Shown in pieces: positions 56,840 through 64,000 of a stretch of DNA of 64,000 nt (its first letter is position 1; every line of letters starts with the position of its first letter). The stretch is from Myxocyprinus asiaticus (lineage: Eukaryota; Chordata; Actinopteri; Cypriniformes; Catostomidae). The notes under the pieces were generated by a model. It saw nothing but the letters and a program-made list of their open reading frames with translations, did no database searches and had not been told where the DNA came from. The stretch is taken from positions 16,285,001 to 16,349,000 of the forward strand of contig NC_059382.1 in the NCBI RefSeq assembly GCF_019703515.2, read 5' to 3'. The position numbers and the translations under genes were made by a program.

Positions 56840-57765
56840 AGCCAAACAACGGCCGCCCTCATCGGAGGGCTCATAAACAAACATTATTTATCTTTCGGCA
56901 AAGGGTATTGCACAACAACGTCACCCTTATCGTAGGGCCCTCACATTACATTGTTATCCTTTGGTAAGAATATTGCACAAAGAACGTTTGCCCTTGTTTA
57001 ACTTTCGGCAAAGGGTATTGCACAACAACATTGCCCTCACATTAAGTTGTTCATCCTTTGGCAAATATATTGCACAAACAACAGCTGCCCTCATCGGAGG
57101 GCTCATATGAAATGTTAATCATCTTCAGCAAAGGGTATTGCACAACAATGTTGCCCTAATAGTAGGGCTCAAATGCAATGTTGTTCATCCTTTGACTAAG
57201 ATAATGCACAATTAACATTCATTCGCAAGCATGGCTTTCCTCCAGCAAGGATATCACACGAACCATGCCTCCATTACCATAAGGGTTCATCAGTAAATGC
57301 AAGCACAGCTTATCCTATTGCAAAGGCATGTACAAACCATGCCAGGAATATTGCATAATTCATGCACAATTAGCAAACTGAAAGGACATTGCACAAACAA
57401 CGGCCGCCCTCGTCAGAGGGCTCATAATCAAGCGTTACTTGTCTTTCGGCAAATTGTACTGCACAACAAGGTTGTCCGTATCGTAGGGCTCATGCGCAAC
57501 ATTGTTCTTCCCTTGGCAAAGCTATTGCCATTAACATTCGCCCTTATCAAAGGCTCAAATGCAAACACTGAATATCCTTCAGCAAGGTTTTGCACAAACA
57601 ACGTTTGCCTTTTCTAAGGGCTCATTCAGCATTGTCCACCCTCTGCAAAGATATTGCACAACAAGGCTCAGCCATTCGCAAGGGCTCAACAATTCTCATA
57701 AGCAGCCTACCCTCCTGCAGGGTATGGCACAATAGTAGCATGTTGTACAGTCATACACAGGCCAT
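56840..57765. repeat. Degenerate minisatellite of about 55-65-bp units with hairpins
   Basis: At least ten units share the core GGCAAAGGGTATTGCACAAC. Many also carry a compact inverted repeat of GCCCT-loop-AGGGC type: GCCCTCATCGGAGGGC at 56855-56870 and 57087-57102, GCCCTAATAGTAGGGC at 57153-57168 and GCCCTCGTCAGAGGGC at 57406-57421. Loop bases vary while the stem stays paired. Units are too diverged and too regular for a CRISPR array. The array ends about 450 bp before the DIRS-like sequence; whether it belongs to that element is unknown. Confidence 0.85.
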
Positions 57766-58205
57766 GTTTTCATCACTCATATTTTTTATTTTTTTTCAGA
57801 TTCACCCCTCATCTTCCGAAGACCCGGTTGCTGTCCTGAGTCATTACAGACTTTATTTTCTTTTGGGGGGCATAGGTTTAAAATAGGTCTCATTCCTTTT
57901 GGGGTAAGCTTGGCTCCCTTTACATCAACACCCCGTTAGGATCTGATAGTTCAAGCAAGAATCAGAGTGCTGAACCGTAGGATGGGGCTTACGACAAATT
58001 ATATAAGTATCCTTTCGTTCACATTTATTCCAACAATCTTGAGTCTTTCTGACAGAACATTCCAGCACCCACCTAGAAATATCATAGCAACCACTCAGAA
58101 CACCCTAGCAACCGCATAGCAAAACAAATCACTCAGGCCATATCCACACTAATATATTTTTGAACTCCTTTATCCATTTTGCAATGTCATCACTTTCAAA
58201 AGTAT
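57766..58205. other. Spacer between minisatellite and DIRS element
   Basis: A T-rich tract followed by CAGATTCACCCC (57790-57805) resembles a splice acceptor but no exon could be confirmed. ACCACCTAGAAATATCATAG-type tandem words lie at 58065-58125. Confidence 0.45.
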
Positions 58206-58361
58206 GCAGTACAAATTCCCTATCTGTCACTCACTCGACGTTGTGTCGATGTAGTGACACTAGGGGTCACTCTTGGGAGCCTGAGACACCTCTGGTCTTT
58301 GATAAAAGGCCAATGAAAATTGGCGAGTGGTATTTGCATGCCACTCCTCTGGACATACGGG

Positions 58362-58368
58362 TATAAAA
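58362..58368 (+). promoter_or_regulatory. TATA box of the DIRS element
   Basis: TATAAAA in GGGTATAAAAGGAGCTGG lies about 290 bp upstream of the gag start codon at 58655. TATTTGCATG, an octamer-like motif, is some 30 bp upstream (58331). Confidence 0.7.
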
Positions 58369-58654
58369 GGAGCTGGTATGCAACCACTCATTCAGATTTT
58401 CTCTTCGGAGCCGAACGGTCATGCTCATTGAGCTGAATATTACTGTTCATTCACCTCTGTTGGATCTGACGGTGCATTTCAGCGGCTTCTGCCTCCTCTG
58501 CAGTGGTGCTCTGCAGAGAACGCCCCTGGGCGCTTCGGCAGAAAAAGTAGAGAGTATATTTTCTGAAAGAGCATTTTTCCCCTCTAAAAGAGTATATATT
58601 TCTCTAAAAGAGTGCACACATGGAACGTCTTTTTAAAGACGCGTCTTTTCAAAG

Positions 58655-60600
58655 ATGCCTTTCCGATTGTGTGTTATTCCTGGTTGCGGTCGTTATCTCT
58701 CAACTTCGGACAGTCATGATCACTGTCTTTCATGTTTGGGCGCGACCCACACGGAGGCAGCATTTGTGAATGGTTCATGTTCTCACTGCGAGAACATGAC
58801 CATGGCAACGTTGTGGTCACGGCTTTTTTTTTCTTTAGAAAGCAAGCCACCCCAGCGGCTCCCTGCTCAGTCCTTCTACCTATAGGTATGAGGCCAGCGC
58901 GGCTAGCACTGGGGGCGATTTGGGGACCCCAATGGGATCGGCTTCGCCGGGTATCCCCCTGCGACCTCCCATTCCCTAGCACGCTCATCTGCCCCAATCG
59001 GGCTTCCGGATGAGTTCGCCGGCTCGTCTCACGGTGAGTCTGGCTTCTTGTTCGGAGCTCGCGAAGATGATGAGCTCTCGAGCGCAGCATCGGAGAGCGG
59101 GCTTGTCCAGTCGGATGCAGAAGCCTCAGCAGGGCTTCCCCGTCCGGGGACGATCGCCCAGTCACAGGCCGATGCCGAAATGACGGACATGCTTTCCCGG
59201 GCGTCCACGAGCGTCGGGTTAGAGTGGAACCCTCCGCTCTCCCCTGAACCCTCGCGGCTTGATGATTGGTTTCTGGGCTCACGGTGCCGCTCAAAGCAGC
59301 TGCACCCCGCTCCAGTGCCATTATTCCCGGAAGTGCATGAGGAGCTGACGAAGTCATGGGAGGCACATTTCACTGCCTGGCCCCAACTCCGCAGTTCCCC
59401 CGCTCTCACTACCTTTGATGGCGGGGCAGCCAAGGGCTATACGGCGATTCCCCCAGTGGATAAGGCGCTCGCGGTGCACCTATGCCCGCAGAGCACCGCC
59501 ACCTGGCGTGGACGCCCTAAGCTCCCGTCCAAGCCCTGTAGGCTCACGTTGTCCCTGACGTCTAAAGCCTACAGTGCTGCTGGACAAGCCGCCTCTGCCC
59601 TGCACACCATGGCTCTCCTGCAGGTCCACCAAGCCAAGGTGCTGAAAGAACTGCACGAGGGTAGTTCCGCCCTAGATTTGATGCAGGAACTGCGCTCGGC
59701 GACCGACCCTCCGGGCGACGAAGGTCATGGCACGGTCTCTCGGGCGGACGATGGCCACATTAGTTGTCCAGGAGTGCCACCTTTGGCTCAACCTGGTCGA
59801 GATGGACGAGGCCGACAAGACATGGTTCCTTGCTGCCCCCATTTCCCAGGCTGGCCTATTCAGCGACACCGTCGAGGACTTTGCCCAGCAGTTCTCGATG
59901 GTGAAGCAGCAGACAGAGGCAATCCAGCACATCCTGCCCTGGCACGGCTCAAGATTCCGCACCCCATCTGCTCGTTGCCAAGGGCGTCCCCCTGCGGTGA
60001 CTGCACCAGCTCTGCCACAGCCCGCCCCTTCGGCCCGGCCCTGGCATGGAGCCCACCGCAGGAAGTCTACGCCACCTGTCTCACAGCCGGCGCTGAAAAA
60101 CCCACGGAGGTCCTCGAAGATGGGCAAACCTGGGACGAGGGAACCCACGCACCAGGAGCTGGTGGGAAGACCACTCCATCCCCCGGTGGAGGGCCGGGTG
60201 GAAATTCTTTTGTTGCCTTTTTGTTTGATTTTGCCGCACGCCCAAGTGGCTGCGGTACCCAACAGTTCAGCAAAAGAGTGGCTTCCTTCCTCCCTGGGCC
60301 ACATACACGGTGCGTACTGTCGTCACCACAACTACCGTCCACTGGCTTTTTCTTGCAGGATCGGCGCTCCAGCGGTGCCCTTTCCACCCCTGAGCACCCA
60401 GCTGTGGCACACAGCCACCCCCGATGTGGCAGTCTCCATGGGTTACGAGGTCAGGCCTCTTCCTCCCCCATCCCAGGCTGTTCTGGGGGTGGTCACAAGG
60501 AGCCAGGTAAGTGCTTTGATGTCCCTGGACTTAGCACAGCCACGAAGTGCTGTGGCACCTCACGCTCCACCCCGCCACGAGGCCCCACCTGCCAGTACGT
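58655..60600 (+). pseudogene. DIRS gag-like protein
   Basis: Structural protein presumed to package element RNA. ATG at 58655 opens a Cys/His-rich module (CVIPGCGRYL, HDHCLSCLG, CSHCENM), stopped by TAG at 58883-58885. The same frame reopens downstream. From 59048 it encodes acidic sequence, then the conserved core LEWNPPLSPEPSRLDDWFLG, VPLFPEVHEELTKSW, HLCPQSTATWRGRP and SKAYSAAGQAASALHTMALL. A frameshift near 59709 moves it to another frame with VVQECHLWLNLVEMDEADK, ISQAGLFSDTVEDFAQQF and a Pro-rich tail that leads without a stop toward reverse transcriptase. One stop and one frameshift are seen in about 650 codons. Confidence 0.87.
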
Positions 60601-60639
60601 CCGATGACGTTGTCCCCTTGGTCCCCCCCGCGCGGAAAT

Positions 60640-62480
60640 TGGACGCGTGGCTCGCGCTTTCCAATACGTCGCGGTGGCTGATCCGGACTGTCCGACTCGG
60701 CTACGCGATTCAGTTCGCCAGGCACCCGCGGAGATCACTACCCTCCTACAGAAGGACGCGATAGAACCTGTCCCTCCAGCCGAGATGAAGAAAGGGTTTT
60801 ACAGCCCCTAATTCATCGTACAGAAAAAAAGGCGGTGGGTTGAGGCCAATCTTGGACCTGCGAGTACTGAACCGGGCTTAACACAGACTCCCGTTCAAGA
60901 TGCTGACGCAAAGACGCATTCTGGCGAGTGTCCGGCATCAAGATTGGTTCGTGGCAATAGACCTGAAGGATGTGTACTTTCACATCTCGATCCTTCCTCG
61001 ACACAGACCCTTCCTGCGGTTCGCGTTTGAGGGTCAGGCGTATCAGTACAAAATCCTCCCTTTCGGCCTGTCCCTGTCTCCTCGCGTCTTTACGAAGGTC
61101 GCAGAGGCTGCCCTTGCCCCGTTAAGGGAGGTGGGCATTCTCATTCTCAACTATCTCGATGACTGGCTAATCCTAGCTCACTCTCGAGATGTGTTATGCG
61201 CACACAGGGACCTGGTGCTCTCACACCTCAGCCGACTAGGGCTTTGGGTCAACTGGGAAAAGAGCAAGCTCCTCCCGGTTCGGAGCATCTCTTTTCTCGG
61301 TTTGGAGTTGGACTCAGTCTCCTTGACGGCGCGCCTTATGAACAAGCACGCCTAGTTGGTGCTGGCCTGTTTGAAGGTGTTCAAACAGAAAACAGCGGTT
61401 CCACTGAAACTTTTTCAGAGGCTCCTGGGGCATATGGCGTCCTCGGCGGTGGCCACCCCGCTCGGGTTGATGCATATGAGGCCGCTTCAGCACTGGCTCC
61501 AGACTCGAGTCCCGAGACGGGCATGGCACCACGGGACACACCGTGTGGCCATCACATCGGTCTGTCACCGTCTTTTCAGCCCTTGGACTGACCTCTCGTT
61601 TCTACGAGCAGGTGTTCCCCTAGAACTGGTCTCCAGGCGCGTCGTGGTCACGACGGCGCCTCTAAAATGGGCTGGGGCACTGTTTGCAATGGGCACGCAG
61701 CTGCCGGCCTCTGGACGGGCCCGCGACTGCATTAGCACATCAACTGCCTCGAGTTGTTGGCAATTCTGCTCGCCCTGCAGAGGTTCCGGCCGTTGATCCA
61801 GGGCAAGCACGTGTTAGTTCGAACAGACAGCACAGCAGCGGTAGCATATGTCAACCACCAAGGCAATCTGCACTCTTGCTGTATGTCACAACTCGCCCGC
61901 CGTCTCCTCCTCCGGAGTCAGCAGCACTTCAAGTCGCTGCGAGCCACTCACATCCCAGGCAACCTCAACACTACAGCGGACGTGCTGTCATGGCAGGTTT
62001 CCCTCAGGGGAGAGTGGAGACTCCACCCTCAGGTGGTCCAGCTGATTTGGATTCGATTCGGACGGGCACAGGTGGACCTGTTCGCCTCCCAAGAATCCTC
62101 CCACTGCCTGCTCTGGTACGCCCTCACCAAGGCTCCCCTCGGCATAGACACGCTGGCACGCAGCTGGCCCCCTGGCCTACGCAAATATGCGTTTCCCCCA
62201 GTGAGCCTACTTGCACAGACCCTGTGCAAGGTCAGGGAGGACGAGGAGCAGGTCATCCTGGTAGCACCCTACTGGCCCACCCAGACGTGGTTCTCGGACC
62301 TCACGCTCCTCGCGACAGCTCCCCCCTGGCGAATTCCCCTGAGGAAGGACCTTCTTTCGCAGGGACGGGGCACCCTCTGGCACCCGCCCAGACCTCTGGA
62401 ATCTCCATGTCTGGCCCCTGGACGGGATGCGGAAGACCTAAGCGGTCTACCACCCGCGGTGGTAGACACGATCACTCAGG
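60640..62480 (+). pseudogene. DIRS reverse transcriptase, RNase H and following domain
   Basis: It copies element RNA to DNA. The start SRWLIRTVRLGYAIQFA is followed by a deletion and frame change near 60725, then EITTLLQKDAIEPVPPAEMK. A second frame change near 60830 leads to the polymerase: WFVAIDLKDVYFHISILPR (Asp), LPFGLSLSPRVFTKV, and NYLDDWLIL with the intact catalytic pair (about 61170). TAG at 61353-61355 interrupts. The RNase H region (TTAPLKWAG, a one-base loss near 61650) resumes as ASKMGWG in another frame, with a TAG replacing a Trp codon near 61733, then CLELLAILLALQRF and VRTDSTAAVAYVNHQG. The following domain holds QVDLFASQESSHCLLWYA, LRKYAFPPVSLLAQTLCK and VILVAPYWPTQTWFSDL; a DAM-like methyltransferase role is sometimes proposed for this region. 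Confidence 0.88.
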
Positions 62481-63452
62481 CTAGGGCCCCCTCTATGAGG
62501 CACTTGTATGCCTTTAAGTGGCGTCTATTCGCTAAGTGGTGTTCTTCCCGACGCAAAGACCCCCAGAGATGTGCAGTCAGATCAGTGCTTTCCTTCCTGC
62601 AGGAGAGGCTGGAAGGGAGGCTGTCCCCTTCCACCTTGAAGGTGTACGTTGCCGCCATAGCAGCACACCACGACGCAGTCGACGGTAAGTCCTTAGGGAA
62701 GCACGACCTGATCATCAGGTTCCTAAGAGGCGCCAGGAGGCTGAATCCCTCCAGACCGCGCCTCGTTCCCTCATGGGATCTCTCCGTAGTTCTTCAGGGT
62801 CTACAGAGTGCCCCCTTTGAGCCTTTGCAGTCAGCCGAGCTTAAGGCACTCTCCTTGAAGACTGCCCTCCTGACCTCCAGTAATTATCACTTCCATCAAG
62901 AGGTTAGGTGACCTGCAAGCGTTCTCTGTCAGCGAAACGTGCCTGGAGTTCGGTCCGGGTTACACTCACGTGATCCTGAGACCCTGACCGGGCTATGTGC
63001 CCAAGGTTCCCACCACCCCTTTTAGGGACCAGGTGGTGAACCTGCAAGCACTGCCCCAGGAGGAGGCAGACCCAGCCCTGTCGTTGCTGTGTCCGGTGCG
63101 CGCTTTGCGCATCTATTTGGATCGCACGCAGAGCTTTAGAATCTCTGAGCAGCTCTTTGTCTGCTTTGGTACACAGCGGAAAGGAAGCGCTGTCTCCAAG
63201 CAGAGGATTGACCACTGGCTCATTGATGCCATAACTATGGCATATCTCGCCCAGATCATGCCGCCCCCGGTAGGGCTATGAGCCCATTCTACCAGAGGTG
63301 TAGCGGCTTCCTGGGCCCTGGCCAGAGGTGCCTCTCTAACAGACATTTGCAGAGCAGCGGGCTGGGCAACACCCAACACCTTTGCAAGGTTCTACAACCT
63401 CCGGGTGGAACCGGTTTCATCCCAGGTAGTGGCACGCAACACAAGCGGATAA
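62481..63452 (+). pseudogene. DIRS tyrosine recombinase
   Basis: It would integrate circular cDNA by site-specific recombination. The N-terminal core-binding domain reads SMRHLYAFKWRLFAKWC, SVLSFLQERLEGRLSPSTLK and VYVAAIAAHH. The frame continues to VLQGLQSAPFEPLQSAELKA, then breaks near 62880. It resumes as GDLQAFSVSETCLEFGPGY and meets TGA near 62987. The catalytic part then shows SKQRIDHWL (a likely catalytic Arg region), a TGA near 63280, AHSTRGVAASWA (the HxxR motif), AAGWATPNTFARFYNL (the nucleophile Tyr), and ends VVARNTSG* at 63450-63452. Motif residues persist despite one frameshift and two stops. Confidence 0.88.
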
Positions 63453-64000
63453 GCCCAGGATAGCCGGCCAGGTGTATTGCTTGCACATAGTGCCTTCCAC
63501 CTCCCTTGGAGCTGAAGACGTGCACCATTAATTCCCAGTAGTGTTCACAAACTTTGTTCCCTGGTTGACTTCCTTCGAGCCCTGTGGCAGTCGAGTTTTC
63601 GGAGAGACTCGCTGCCGGCCCAGTACACACGCTAACCAAGAGCCCTGTTCTGGGGTAGGTGCTCCGCATGTGGCGGTTCCCTGTAAGGCTAACCCCATGC
63701 GATATATATCTTCCGCTAGTTCGTTTCCCTGTTGGCAAACTGCCCCAGTCTCCATGTTTGTAGTAACTCCTCCCCCATTGGGCAGGATCTACCTTGAAGG
63801 CTCTCCACATGGTTGGAAAGACCATGTGACGTATTCTTCCACTTAAATATCCCCCCCTCTCTTTGGGCGAGGTGTGGTCTCCGCGGTGTCTTCCCATTGG
63901 GAGGGACACCCCCAGACTAGACCTGGTGGCCCAGGGAGTGGAAAAAGAGAAGGGGAAAAGAGGCCACGACTGGGTTAAGCCTGTCTCTATCTTTGGGTAG
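63453..64000 (+). other. 3' non-coding part of the DIRS element, truncated by the window
   Basis: No coding frame with a known domain follows the recombinase. GC-rich sequence continues to the right edge, including CCACTTAAATATCCCCCCCT near 63840 and GGGAGTGGAAAAAGAGAAGG near 63935. The terminal and internal complementary regions expected of DIRS elements should lie here or beyond the edge. Confidence 0.65.

Larger units (their letters stand above)
58206..64000 (+). mobile_element. DIRS-type tyrosine-recombinase retrotransposon, cut by the right edge
   Basis: DIRS elements use a tyrosine recombinase instead of an integrase and have no ordinary LTRs. Here the order is terminal/promoter region, gag-like gene, reverse transcriptase, RNase H, a conserved post-RNase H domain, tyrosine recombinase and 3' non-coding sequence, matching vertebrate DIRS1-like elements. 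The left end near 58206 is judged from CTGTCACTCACTCGACGTTG and GTAGTGACACTAGGGGTCAC, which I remember from zebrafish-type DIRS termini. All genes carry frameshifts or stops. GC content rises sharply relative to the AT-rich flank, which fits a recent foreign-composition insert. Confidence 0.92.

Noticed and set aside
56840..57765. Possible CRISPR-like array
   Set aside because: Units are diverged tandem repeats without unique spacers, in a vertebrate genome with no cas genes.
58674..59433. Long minus-strand open frames across the DIRS gag
   Set aside because: GC-rich antisense of a real coding frame; no domain on that strand.

Overview
This is a teleost nuclear DNA window, most likely from a carp-like (cypriniform) fish. 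The evidence is one vertebrate gene, split by introns, at the left edge, set in AT-rich non-coding DNA full of repeat types I associate with cyprinid genomes: Tc1/mariner elements including a Sleeping Beauty-like family, 'TAGTTCACCC' fold-back elements, hAT-like and Harbinger-like elements, tRNA-derived SINEs, an L1, Gypsy elements and a DIRS element. There is no bacterial-style operon, CRISPR array or phage. I cannot determine the species by eye.

Layout. 1-1158 (minus strand): the 5' half of the coding region of rtn4rl1 (reticulon-4 receptor-like 1, a Nogo-receptor paralogue), two exons separated by a 107-bp intron. The gene runs off the left edge, and its first exon (start codon) is not visible. 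Much of the window may therefore be rtn4rl1 intron 1 or upstream DNA. 3.6-4.1 kb: deleted Tc1. 5.17-8.34 kb: a Gypsy-derived element with two LTRs in inverted orientation and a 5-bp target duplication. 9.0 kb: small TA-flanked MITE. 10.2-13.2 kb: a Tc1 inside a Tc1 inside a MITE. 13-20 kb: sparse, with a direct repeat, microsatellites, a MADF-domain fragment and a possible solo LTR. 20.3-22.2 kb: hAT-like repeat holding a SINE-like insert. 23.8-25.8 kb: fold-back elements, an hAT-like element with an exact 8-bp duplication, and a Harbinger-like element carrying only a Myb/SANT-like gene. 27.4-30.8 kb: a gutted L1 with an exact 17-bp duplication. 31.5-36 kb: fold-back elements and another Tc1. 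38-41 kb: a SINE and inverted-repeat elements. 43.7-46.6 kb: a 730-bp fold-back element and an hAT-like element with a Tc1 inside. 49.1-51.9 kb: Gypsy pol with integrase upstream of reverse transcriptase, plus a 3' LTR. 52.7-55.9 kb: smaller repeats. 56.8-57.8 kb: a hairpin-bearing minisatellite. 58.2-64 kb: a long, decayed DIRS-type tyrosine-recombinase retrotransposon, GC-rich and cut by the right edge.

The genes do not form a pathway. Apart from rtn4rl1, every recognisable coding sequence is a transposable-element relic broken by stops, frameshifts or deletions, so I expect no autonomous element here. The window's value is its record of nested insertions and unusual element architectures, especially the inverted-LTR Gypsy derivative and the minisatellite next to the DIRS element.
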